DNA of 17,631 bases from Hyphomicrobiales bacterium (GTDB lineage: Bacteria > Pseudomonadota > Alphaproteobacteria > Rhizobiales > Devosiaceae): NCBI GenBank assembly GCA_026989045.1, contig JALSJY010000124.1:1-17631 (forward strand), read 5' to 3'. Under the pieces are notes generated by a model that saw only the letters and a program-made list of their open reading frames with translations, was not told where the DNA came from and ran no database searches. Each line of letters opens with the position of its first letter. Position 1 is the first letter of the stretch. A program made the position numbers and the translations under genes. Of the stretch, positions 6,775-14,077 are shown piece after piece.

Positions 6775-8445
6775 CTATGAGGATAATTTACCATTCAGCG
6801 CATCATCAATTAACTGACATGTTTCACTCACCCCAAAAAGTGCAATAAATGAGCCAAATCTTGGCCCTTGGTCCTGCCCAAGCAGCACCTGATAAAGCGC
6901 TTTAAACCAATCACGCAACGGATCAAAGCCGGCCTCTTTTCCAATAGCAAAAACTAAACTTTGAATTTCTTGGCCATCAGAGTTTTTTTCAAGTTTTTTC
7001 AAACCGTCTCTTAGAGCAATTAACGCATTTCTTTCTTTTTCATCAGGGGCGCGGAATTTTTTTGTGGGCTTAATAAAATCGTCAAAATAAGCAATTGCAT
7101 AACCTACAAGATTATTAAGTTCGGGGTGAGTTTTTGGCGAGGCATCTGGTGCATACCGAGAAATAAAACCCCAAAGCACTTGCTCATCATGCGCATTAGC
7201 TGCTGAAACCAAATTCAATAAAAGCGCAAAACTAATCGGCATATCAATAATTTTTGGCGCACCTGAATGAATATAAAAAACTGGGTTAGTCAAGCGTTCT
7301 TTTGTTGTTTGACGGTGATAGGCCGATGCAAAGCTATAATATTCATCAACTGCTTTTGGAATAACATCAAAATGCAAGCGTTTCGCAGCCTTTGGCTTTT
7401 GATACATAAACAAAGCAATACTTTCAGGCGGAGCATATTTAAGCCATTCTTCAACCGAAATACCATTGCCTTTGGTTTTTGAAATTTTCTGCCCCTGATC
7501 GTCCAAAAATAACTCAAAATTAAAACCCTCAGGTGGCTTGCTGCCAAGTGCCGCAACGATACGTGAAGAAAGCTTAACGCTCTCAATCAAATCTTTGCCT
7601 GCCATTTCATAATCCACCCCAAGCGCATACCAGCGCAAAGCCCAATCGGCCTTCCATTGGCATTTTACTGCCCCACCTGTAACGCTTGTTTCAATTTCTT
7701 CCTTTGTTTGTGGGTCAATATAAGTGATTGTGCCTTTTTCTACATTTCTCGCAATCATTGGCACTTGCAACACCATATTTGTGCGCGGGCAAATTGGTAA
7801 GAATGGCGAATATGTAGCGCGGCGCTCTTCTCCCAAAGTTGGCAAAATAATATCCATTATTTTGTCATAAACCTCAAGCATGCGCAAAAGAGCTTTATCA
7901 AAACTACCAGATGTATATTGCTCTGTTGAAGAGATAAATTCATAATTAAAGCCAAACATATCTAAAAAATTCATCAGGCGATGATTATTGTGATCTGCAA
8001 AACTTTTATATTTTTTATCACCTTTATTTTCACCTGCAAACGGATCAGGCACACGAGATAATGGCTTCCCAAGGTGCTGTTTAAGCATATCTTGCTTTGG
8101 TAAATTAGGTGGGATTTTCCTCATGCCGTCCATATCATCAGAAAAACAAATCATTTGAGTTTCAATTTTATCTTCAGTTAACAAACGAAAAGCAGTGCGC
8201 ACCATTTCAGTGCGTGCGACCTCGCCAAAAGTGCCAATATGAGGCAGGCCAGACGGGCCATACCCTGTTTGAAAAATCACTTTGCTCTGATTAGTTCTTT
8301 GAACTCGTTTGACTAATCTTCGCGCCTCTTCAAGCGGCCATGCTTTTGCGTCTTGGGCTGCATCAAAAAAATCAGAGTCAAGGGGAGGTAAATTAGAATT
8401 TGGCACAATATATTTCCAGTTGTTAGTAATAAATCCTTTAATCAT
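6775..8445 (-). CDS. lysK: Lysyl-tRNA synthetase, class I
   Basis: This cytoplasmic enzyme charges tRNA-Lys. It is the class I form found in archaea and Alphaproteobacteria, unrelated to the common class II LysS. The Rossmann-fold signatures are present: PHIGTFGEVART is the HIGH equivalent (HIGT at residues 69-72 from the chosen start) and KISKTKGNG (about 320-328) is the KMSKS equivalent. The Cys-containing segment LPICPRTN, the AGKDLIES motif and the C-terminal alpha-helical anticodon-binding cage also fit. A length of 556 residues is normal. The frame extends five codons upstream to a TTG at 8460, but I prefer the ATG at 8445; neither has a clear Shine-Dalgarno. It converges on the S24 regulator with a 28-base gap and is divergent from the TerB-family gene. 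Confidence 0.96.
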   Translation of the reverse strand: MIKGFITNNWKYIVPNSNLPPLDSDFFDAAQDAKAWPLEEARRLVKRVQRTNQSKVIFQTGYGPSGLPHIGTFGEVARTEMVRTAFRLLTEDKIETQMICFSDDMDGMRKIPPNLPKQDMLKQHLGKPLSRVPDPFAGENKGDKKYKSFADHNNHRLMNFLDMFGFNYEFISSTEQYTSGSFDKALLRMLEVYDKIMDIILPTLGEERRATYSPFLPICPRTNMVLQVPMIARNVEKGTITYIDPQTKEEIETSVTGGAVKCQWKADWALRWYALGVDYEMAGKDLIESVKLSSRIVAALGSKPPEGFNFELFLDDQGQKISKTKGNGISVEEWLKYAPPESIALFMYQKPKAAKRLHFDVIPKAVDEYYSFASAYHRQTTKERLTNPVFYIHSGAPKIIDMPISFALLLNLVSAANAHDEQVLWGFISRYAPDASPKTHPELNNLVGYAIAYFDDFIKPTKKFRAPDEKERNALIALRDGLKKLEKNSDGQEIQSLVFAIGKEAGFDPLRDWFKALYQVLLGQDQGPRFGSFIALFGVSETCQLIDDALNGKLSS

Positions 8446-8449
8446 GCCC

Positions 8450-8482
8450 AAGCGAAGCAATCAACAAGTAAAAGCGAAGCAA
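8450..8482. repeat. 11-base direct repeat in the lysK/terB divergent region
   Basis: AAGCGAAGCAA occurs at 8450-8460 and again at 8472-8482, with starts 22 bases apart (about two helical turns). It spans the region just upstream of the lysK start. This could be a binding site for a regulator or simple local duplication; nothing more can be said. Confidence 0.35.
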
Positions 8483-8561
8483 AATTTATTATTGCTTTTG
8501 CTTGTTTTATCCATCTCAATAACTAGCTATAAATATAACCTAAACACAAAAGGACAAATTA

Positions 8562-8969
8562 ATGAGCATATCCTCACAAGACGCACTAGTATATTTAATG
8601 GTAGTTACGGCTGCCGCAGATAGAGATATAACCTCGATTGAACTTGATAGAATTGGCTCGCTTACAGATAGATTACCAATTTTTGTCAATTATGATCGCG
8701 ACATGTTGGCTCAAGCGGCATCAAATTGCGTGGACTTAATGGGACAGGTTGATGATTTAAACAAAATCCTAGATATTGCCCTAGCAGTTTTACCTGCAAG
8801 ATTACACGACACCGCCTATGCTCTTGCTGTTGAAATTGCCGCGGTTGATTTAGAATTGTTGCAAGAAGAGCTGCGTTGGTTAGAAATGATGCGCGATAGA
8901 TTAAATCTTGATAGATTAACAACTGCAGCGATAGAAGTTAGTGCAAGAGCGCGGCTCAGAAAAGCATAA
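8562..8969 (+). CDS. TerB-family protein
   Basis: This 135-residue, all-helical cytoplasmic protein resembles the alphaproteobacterial proteins usually annotated as tellurite-resistance TerB family. Two internally similar acidic helical segments are visible: VVTAAADRDITSIELDRIG (about 14-32) and VEIAAVDLELLQEELRWLE (about 89-107). These correspond to the paired metal-binding helices of TerB. The Shine-Dalgarno AAAGGA is 7 bases before the ATG. The name does not imply tellurite resistance: no terC, terD, terZ or terA gene is present, and stand-alone TerB-like proteins have unknown roles. It is divergent from lysK. Confidence is high that the gene is real and moderate for the family. Confidence 0.8.
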   Translation: MSISSQDALVYLMVVTAAADRDITSIELDRIGSLTDRLPIFVNYDRDMLAQAASNCVDLMGQVDDLNKILDIALAVLPARLHDTAYALAVEIAAVDLELLQEELRWLEMMRDRLNLDRLTTAAIEVSARARLRKA

Positions 8970-9027
8970 AGAGCAAGGCGCAGGAAGATATAAGAAGTGC
9001 AAGGCTCAAAAAGGGGCAAGGTCGCAG

Positions 9028-9840
9028 CTAATAAAAGCTAACAGGAAACCATCTTAAATATATTTCATCAAAACGGCCATTTTTTTTCAACCTAGCTAAA
9101 GCATAATTAACTCCATCTCTTGGTGCAGATTTGCCAGCAGGGAAAGCCATTGCTAAACCTTGCCCAAAATATTGTGAATTAAAGTATGCTTCACCAGCAA
9201 AGGCACAGCAGTCAAGGTTTTTGGCTAGCCAGAATGAGGCTCTTAAACCATCACCAAAATAAGTGCTAACCTGTCCATTTTTCATTGCCTCAAGCGCCTC
9301 AATTTCATTTTCAAACTCTTTAACTTTTGCACTTGGCAAATAATGAGATATAAATTTAGCGTGTGAAGAATTTTTTCTAACCGAAATCACTTGATTTTTA
9401 GCGTCTGAAGCCCGTGCATTTATCGGCCGCGCAAATCTGGCTGGGAACATTAAATAAATATCTGAAAAGTCAAATTGTTTGGCATTTTCTTCATTTATTT
9501 CTAGCCCTGCAATTGCTGCATCTCCCTGATTTGAAATCAAAGCATCAGCAATTTGCTCAAACGGCCAAACCTGCACCGTGCAGGAAATATCAATCTCATC
9601 ACAAATTGCTTCAACCAAATCAATATGAAAACCCTTTAACTGCCCAGTTTCATCTTGAAAATTAAACGGGATATAATCATTAGAGGTTAAAAACCTAATA
9701 GCAGGCAATAATGAAGGATCAGGCACATCAACTCTAGCAGAAGGGTCACTATGATATGGAATATTTTGTGCTAATGCCCCAGCCAACATTACACTGCTAA
9801 CACCCATGAATAATAAGATTGCAATCAATATTTGGCGCAA
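9028..9840 (-). CDS. Periplasmic solute-binding protein, family 3 (amino-acid type), orphan
   Basis: This 270-residue protein begins with a Sec signal peptide (about 1-25; hydrophobic core, then GALAQN). The rest has the bilobal SBP_bac_3 pattern: IRFLTSNDYIPFNFQDE, GQLKGFHIDLVEAICDEI, QGDAAIAGLEINEENAKQFDFSDIYL and a C-terminal FDEIYLRWF. Members bind polar amino acids or related small molecules for ABC importers. No permease or ATPase gene is adjacent, so it must use a distant transporter or act as a sensor-type binding protein. A Cys-Cys pair in LDCCAFAGEA (about 209-218) and two more cysteines in CDEIDISC (80-87) could form disulfides. The start is TTG at 9840, supported by AAAGGA 8 bases upstream and by the complete signal peptide; the next ATG would cut into the signal peptide. 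Confidence 0.85.
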   Translation of the reverse strand: MRQILIAILLFMGVSSVMLAGALAQNIPYHSDPSARVDVPDPSLLPAIRFLTSNDYIPFNFQDETGQLKGFHIDLVEAICDEIDISCTVQVWPFEQIADALISNQGDAAIAGLEINEENAKQFDFSDIYLMFPARFARPINARASDAKNQVISVRKNSSHAKFISHYLPSAKVKEFENEIEALEAMKNGQVSTYFGDGLRASFWLAKNLDCCAFAGEAYFNSQYFGQGLAMAFPAGKSAPRDGVNYALARLKKNGRFDEIYLRWFPVSFY

Positions 9841-9956
9841 TTTTATAGTCCTTTAGTTTTAATTTGATTTTTTAAGCAATATATTACACTGACTATCTTG
9901 CAGGCAATCATTCAATTTGCAAAGATATTTTTTTAGTTTTCTGGTGAGTATTAAAA

Positions 9957-11774
9957 TTGCAAAGCTTGAGTGAAGAAAAAACAATCCAGCAGCTAGTTAG
10001 TTATGTGATTGCACCACATTGTAAAAACATCAAACATGCCGATAAAATCATTCAAGTTGCATCAGACAAAAATATTGATCTATTTAAATATCTGGCAATT
10101 AAATATAATCTATCTTTAGTGCTTATTTTTAAGCGTGCTGCAAAATATTGTAATCTTGCTTTTAGTGAAATTATTCCAAGAAATTTAAAAATAGATTTAG
10201 AAATAGATCAACTCAAACAATTAAAATCTATAAAAAGCTTTGGTGCCAATGTGTTAGGTAAGCAGGTGATATTCACCTCCCCTAGTGCAATTGATATGCT
10301 TAAACTAAAGCAACAAATTGCGCTAAAGTCTCCGACATATATCTGTATTGTACCACCAAATGCTTTGCTCGAAGCGTTGATTGAGAGTTTTAGTAATGAG
10401 ATGAGTGATGAAGCCAGACAGCGTTTGGCACGTCGCTGGCCTTATGCCAGCGCTCACCTTGATTTAAGCTATCCATCACGCATTATATTTTTGTTGGTTG
10501 TATTTTCTTTAATTAGCATTATCACTTTTACCCCATTATCAATGACCATTTATCTATTGCCTTTACTTAGCATATTATTTTTAATCCCAGCGTGGTTTCG
10601 AATTTCAGCAATATTTATGCCACTCTATGAGCCAAAAAACCAAAAAATGCTTTGTGATGATGAATTACCAATCTATTCGGTGCTAATTCCCCTAAGAGAT
10701 GAGGCGCAAATGATTCCACAACTAGCAAAAGCTATGCGAGCACTAGATTATCCTAGTTATAAGTTAGACATTAAATTTATTGTTGAATCTACTAGTCCAA
10801 AAACCATTCAAGCAGTAAGGGAAATTCTTGACGACACTCGCTTTGAGTTAATCATTGTTCCAAAATCTCCTCCTCACACCAAACCAAAAGCTCTAGACTT
10901 TGCTCTTCCTTTGGTGCGCGGCAAACATTTAGTTATTTATGATGCAGAGGATATTCCTGAGCAAGATCAATTGCGCAAAAGTGCTAGCTTTTTTGCTAGT
11001 AATTTATCTGTTGATTGCATCCAAGCCGAATTAGTTATTGATAATGATGATGAAAGTTGGCTAACCGCACTTTTTTGCGCCGAATATTCTGGCCTATTTG
11101 GCATTATGTTGCCAGCTCTTTCGCGTTGGAAATTTCCAATGCCCTTAGGAGGCACATCAAATCATTTTCGCACCAGCTCACTACTTGAAGTAGGAGGCTG
11201 GGACGCATTTAATGTAACAGAAGATGCTGATTTGGGCTTGCGCTTTTCTCGATTACGCTACTCCACTGGCATTTTACACTCAAAAACTTATGAAGAAGCC
11301 CCCATAACACTGAAGCCATGGATACGCCAACGCACCAGATGGATGAAAGGCTGGATGCAAACTTTCATTGTGCATAATCGCCACGTCAGTCATTTTTTAG
11401 CTGATGCTGGTTGGAAAAAATTTTTAGCATTCCAAATTTATGTTGGCTCACTCATAATTAGCGCTCCCTTACACACAATATTTTTAATTATATTGACTTA
11501 TCGTTTTACTGAGGCTGACAATTTAGGGTTACAAAATATTGAAGGCTGGTTATTTGTGCATTTATTTTTTCTGCTGGCTGGTTATTCTGCAACTATTCTT
11601 CATTCTATAGTTGGTCTTATACGTCTCAAAAAATATAAACATTTATGGCTTATACCAACCCTACCTATCTATTGGGCATTAAGCGGTATAGCGTCAATTT
11701 TTGCAGCTTACGAGCTGATGGTAAAACCTTATTTTTGGGCAAAAACTAGCCATGGCATTACCAAAAGAAATTGA
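9957..11774 (+). CDS. Membrane glycosyltransferase, GT2 family, with MshEN-like N-terminal domain
   Basis: This 605-residue protein has three parts. Residues 1-165 are soluble and resemble the N-terminal domain of GspE/PilB-type ATPases (MshEN-like). Two hydrophobic segments span about 175-217. The catalytic GT2 domain runs from about 238 to 470: YSVLIPLRDEA opens the nucleotide-binding fold, DAED (329-332) is the metal-binding acidic motif, TEDADLG (421-427) carries the catalytic Asp, and QRTRW (458-462) is the processive Q-x-x-R-W motif of cellulose- and PNAG-synthase-like enzymes. Three further membrane segments follow. It probably polymerises an extracellular polysaccharide at the inner membrane; the sugar is unknown. 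No BcsB, PgaA/B or export genes are nearby. The start is TTG at 9957 with GGTGAG 8 bases upstream; the first in-frame ATG is more than 100 codons inside. Confidence 0.9.
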   Translation: MQSLSEEKTIQQLVSYVIAPHCKNIKHADKIIQVASDKNIDLFKYLAIKYNLSLVLIFKRAAKYCNLAFSEIIPRNLKIDLEIDQLKQLKSIKSFGANVLGKQVIFTSPSAIDMLKLKQQIALKSPTYICIVPPNALLEALIESFSNEMSDEARQRLARRWPYASAHLDLSYPSRIIFLLVVFSLISIITFTPLSMTIYLLPLLSILFLIPAWFRISAIFMPLYEPKNQKMLCDDELPIYSVLIPLRDEAQMIPQLAKAMRALDYPSYKLDIKFIVESTSPKTIQAVREILDDTRFELIIVPKSPPHTKPKALDFALPLVRGKHLVIYDAEDIPEQDQLRKSASFFASNLSVDCIQAELVIDNDDESWLTALFCAEYSGLFGIMLPALSRWKFPMPLGGTSNHFRTSSLLEVGGWDAFNVTEDADLGLRFSRLRYSTGILHSKTYEEAPITLKPWIRQRTRWMKGWMQTFIVHNRHVSHFLADAGWKKFLAFQIYVGSLIISAPLHTIFLIILTYRFTEADNLGLQNIEGWLFVHLFFLLAGYSATILHSIVGLIRLKKYKHLWLIPTLPIYWALSGIASIFAAYELMVKPYFWAKTSHGITKRN

Positions 11775-11783
11775 TAAAAATAA

Positions 11784-12377
11784 TTATTTCCATGTATCAA
11801 GAATGGTGTCAATTTTATAGGTAAATTGCTTTAGTTTCTTTTCGTCAATATTTTCACTATTATAAATAGTTAAAAATTCTAATTTTGCATTTTTTGCGCA
11901 AGTCGATAACAAGCTATATTTAATAAGCTTTTTTATAGGTCGGCGCATTATTAACCAATCAACCCACCATGGCGTGCCGAGCGAAGTTACAACCAAGACC
12001 TTTTTTAATTTATCAAGATTTGGCTTTATTGGACCAAAATCATGTCCATGTTTATAAGCAACTCCAGGAACCCAAACCCTATCTATCCAGCCCTTTAAGA
12101 TAGCAGGAAACCCAAACCACCATGTAGGGAAAACTAAAATCAACCCCTCTGCTTCACTTAAGCGTTTAGCATATGGGGCAAGTTCACCAACATCATAAAC
12201 GTCTTCATAATAATTTCTACGCTCTTTTTTACAAAGCACAGGGTCAAATTTCTGAACATAAAGGTCTTCAATCTCAACCTGATGCCCTAAACCAACAAGT
12301 CGTGAAGAAATACGCGAGCTAAATTCTTTACTAAGACTTTTAGCTAACGGGTGAGCAACAATAATTAAACATTTCAT
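11784..12377 (-). CDS. NAD(P)H-dependent quinone oxidoreductase, flavodoxin fold
   Basis: This 197-residue cytoplasmic flavoprotein is of the NQO/MdaB/KefF type. LIIVAHPLAKSLSKEF at the N-terminus is the FMN/FAD-phosphate loop, and FPTWWFGFPAILKGWIDRV (about 83-101) is the family signature around the flavin. VVTSLGTPWW follows as the second flavin-contact loop. Such enzymes reduce quinones by two electrons and protect against redox stress. I chose the ATG at 12377, which places the first beta strand immediately after the start; the longer frame begins with TTG at 12395. It converges with the glycosyltransferase gene with a 9-base gap, and its upstream side faces the copper operon, but no shared regulatory site is evident. 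The physiological substrate is unknown. Confidence 0.9.
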   Translation of the reverse strand: MKCLIIVAHPLAKSLSKEFSSRISSRLVGLGHQVEIEDLYVQKFDPVLCKKERRNYYEDVYDVGELAPYAKRLSEAEGLILVFPTWWFGFPAILKGWIDRVWVPGVAYKHGHDFGPIKPNLDKLKKVLVVTSLGTPWWVDWLIMRRPIKKLIKYSLLSTCAKNAKLEFLTIYNSENIDEKKLKQFTYKIDTILDTWK

Positions 12378-12629
12378 GAATATAGCTTTTTGCAAATTTT
12401 ACTTTGCGTCCGAAAGCAACCTATATTTTTTCTCATTAACAACTTATGAATCATTCCTCAAATATGAAAAATATTTATTATAAATCTGCATAATTATTCC
12501 AGATAAAATTTACAATCTCTATTAACTCGCTTAGCCATTACAACTATCACCAAGAGCAATAAAATAACCATCATATCAACATATTACCTATACAATTAGC
12601 TATCACGCATTAGTGATGTGAATATGCGC
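12378..12629. other. AT-rich intergenic region between the quinone reductase gene and the cueR promoter
   Basis: No supported gene is seen. The only structure noted is an inverted repeat ATCAC-GCATTA-GTGAT at 12602-12617, ending 12 bases before the CueR -35 box. The rest is low-complexity AT-rich sequence that presumably carries the quinone reductase promoter. Confidence 0.5.
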
Positions 12630-12660
12630 TTGACCTTCCATCTGCTGGATAGTTTAATAA
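12630..12660 (+). promoter_or_regulatory. CueR-type MerR-family promoter/operator
   Basis: The -35 TTGACC (12630-12635) and -10 TAATAA (12655-12660) are separated by 19 bases, the long spacer that MerR-family activators need to twist DNA. The spacer carries the interrupted inverted repeat ACCTTCC...GGATAGT (12633-12653), whose left arm and TGCTGGA core are close to the E. coli copA CueR box. The right arm is imperfect (5/7). The predicted leader to the cueR ATG is about 35 bases. The site would make cueR and the genes behind it copper-inducible and autoregulated. Confidence 0.85.
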
Positions 12661-12701
12661 ATACTACTATTCTCCTATTTTTGATAAACAAGAGTTATAA
12701 A

Positions 12702-13112
12702 ATGAATATCTCAACAATAGCTAACAAGAGCGGCCTGCCGCCAAAAACAATTCGTTATTATGAAGAAATTGGTCTTATTTCGCCCAATCGCAAACAAAAT
12801 GGCTATCGTGATTATAGTGAAACTGATGGTATAAAATTACATTTTTTACAACGTGCTCGATCATTAAATTTTTCAATTGAGGATTGTCGCAAGCTACTCA
12901 GCCTTTACGAGGATAAAACCCGCGCAAGTGCTGATGTAAAACAGCTAGCTCAAGCTCATTTGAAAACCATTGAGCGTAAAATTTACGAGCTAAAAACAAT
13001 GCAAGAAAGTTTGAATAAATTGGTTGCTTCTTGCCATGGTGACAACGACCCAGACTGCACAATATTAGACGGCTTATCTGGTGTTTTTAACTCAACAGAT
13101 AAGAGCAAATAA
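12702..13112 (+). CDS. cueR: Cu(I)-responsive transcriptional regulator CueR
   Basis: This 136-residue MerR-family activator distorts the promoter when it binds Cu(I), Ag(I) or Au(I). The winged helix is MNISTIANKSGLPPKTIRYYEEIGLI (residues 1-26), followed by NGYRDYSETD and a long dimerisation helix (about 75-108). The metal loop has Cys111 and Cys119 in CHGDNDPDC, matching C112 and C120 of E. coli CueR. Ser76 in RASADVK matches the Ser77 that marks regulators selective for monovalent metal. The ATG at 12702 gives the canonical N-terminus. The frame extends 28 codons upstream, but that stretch overlaps the CueR promoter and is not translated. The next gene starts 3 bases after the stop, so an operon is likely. 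Confidence 0.95.
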   Translation: MNISTIANKSGLPPKTIRYYEEIGLISPNRKQNGYRDYSETDGIKLHFLQRARSLNFSIEDCRKLLSLYEDKTRASADVKQLAQAHLKTIERKIYELKTMQESLNKLVASCHGDNDPDCTILDGLSGVFNSTDKSK

Positions 13113-13115
13113 TAA

Positions 13116-13448
13116 ATGAGCATAAAACAATTCTTTAAAGCCAAATTATTGCTTCTTGCGACCTTATTATCTATTGGCGCTCTTTTCTTAACGCCAATCA
13201 GTGTTAATGCACACAGTATTTCTATGACATTTTCAGAAAAAGAAATATCAAACACACTAACAAAAGATATAAATTTGCAAAGCCATTGCACTGAAAAACC
13301 GCTATGCACTTCTCTTTTGGCTTTACTAAACAGCACTCAAACAACAAAATCATTAAAGCCAATTCAGGTTGATTTTATTCCTCATTATTCACAATTAAAT
13401 TTTGCCCCCCTTAAGTTTGACCCACCCCCTCCACGATATATTTCCTGA
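13116..13448 (+). CDS. Small secreted protein of unknown function in the CueR operon
   Basis: This 110-residue protein has a clear N-terminal signal sequence: basic start, hydrophobic core about 10-27, probable cleavage at VNA|HS near residue 32. The mature part of about 78 residues begins with His, contains two cysteines in HCTEKPLC (C58, C64) and has His90. It ends in a proline run (PPPP, 103-106) followed by RYIS. I do not recognise the family. The architecture of signal peptide, sparse Cys/His and Pro-rich tail resembles small periplasmic proteins found next to copper genes (CopL/DUF2946-like), but the similarity is too loose to name it. It lies 3 bases after cueR and about 40 bases before the cytochrome c' gene. 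The gene order argues for a copper-linked role; a metal-binding function is inference. Confidence 0.75.
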   Translation: MSIKQFFKAKLLLLATLLSIGALFLTPISVNAHSISMTFSEKEISNTLTKDINLQSHCTEKPLCTSLLALLNSTQTTKSLKPIQVDFIPHYSQLNFAPLKFDPPPPRYIS

Positions 13449-13488
13449 TTTTTTTAAAATATAATTTTACTCTAATTTGGATATAAAA

Positions 13489-14070
13489 ATGAAAATAAAA
13501 ACTATAACTACAGGCATTATTATTACCTCAATCATTGCTGGTGTTGCTGTTGCACACGAGGGCGCAACTGGCATAGTCAAACAGCGTATGGACGCTATGT
13601 CTGTCATGGGCAAAAATATTAAACTTTTAGTGCCGATGATGCAGGGCAAATCTAACTATGATGCTCAAATTGTAAGAGATGCAGCGCTTGAAATCAAAAG
13701 CCATTCTGGCGAAACAATGACAAAATTATTTCCTAAAATGGACATGGAAATGGATATGACAAAAAATGTCTCAAAAGCAAAACCCGTGATTTGGCAGGAT
13801 TGGGATAAGTTTAGTGATCTCTCAAACCAATTACTCATCTTAACAGATGGGCTTGCTCAGGCTGCAAATAATGGTCTTGCTGATAAAAGCGATGCTAACA
13901 ATGATGCAGCAGGAAGTGCAAGCATGATGGGCGGCAGCTCTTCTATGATGGGAGGCGCGCCTAAGGCCGACCCCACCCTTGAAGAGCTTGCAAAAATGCC
14001 AGCCGATAGCGTCTTTAAGCTCGTCACAAATTCATGTGCCGCTTGTCACACACAATTTCGCACAGATTAG
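13489..14070 (+). CDS. Cytochrome c' / c556-family protein with methionine-rich insertions
   Basis: This 193-residue periplasmic cytochrome has a signal peptide (about 1-22, cleavage at AVA|HE) and then HEGATGIVKQRMDAM, typical of the rhizobial cytochrome c' group. The four-helix bundle ends in the C-terminal haem site CAACH (183-187), normal for this family. Two features are unusual: a Met-rich run MDMEMDM (84-90), and an extended linker before the last helix (about 128-165) containing SMMGGSSSMMGG (145-156). Methionine clusters are typical Cu(I) ligands in periplasmic copper proteins. The gene is downstream of cueR and 7 bases before a diheme cytochrome gene. The ATG at 13489 has GGA about 8 bases upstream and yields a proper signal peptide; the frame also opens at TTG 13477. 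A TATAAT at 13460-13465 could be a second promoter. Confidence 0.88.
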   Translation: MKIKTITTGIIITSIIAGVAVAHEGATGIVKQRMDAMSVMGKNIKLLVPMMQGKSNYDAQIVRDAALEIKSHSGETMTKLFPKMDMEMDMTKNVSKAKPVIWQDWDKFSDLSNQLLILTDGLAQAANNGLADKSDANNDAAGSASMMGGSSSMMGGAPKADPTLEELAKMPADSVFKLVTNSCAACHTQFRTD

Positions 14071-14077
14071 GTAAATT

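Noticed and set aside
7290..7586. 98-codon frame on the minus strand inside lysK
   Set aside because: It lies wholly within the well-supported lysK frame, has no family features and is a shadow.
8562..8969. Tellurite-resistance determinant
   Set aside because: A lone TerB-like protein without terZ, terA, terC, terD or terE does not make a tellurite operon.
12618..12701. 28-codon N-terminal extension of CueR
   Set aside because: It overlaps the CueR -35, operator and -10, and CueR proteins begin at the MNIS position; the upstream in-frame start is incidental.
12983..13336. 117-codon minus-strand frame across the cueR end and the small secreted protein
   Set aside because: It crosses two plus-strand genes in a tight operon and has no recognisable domain.
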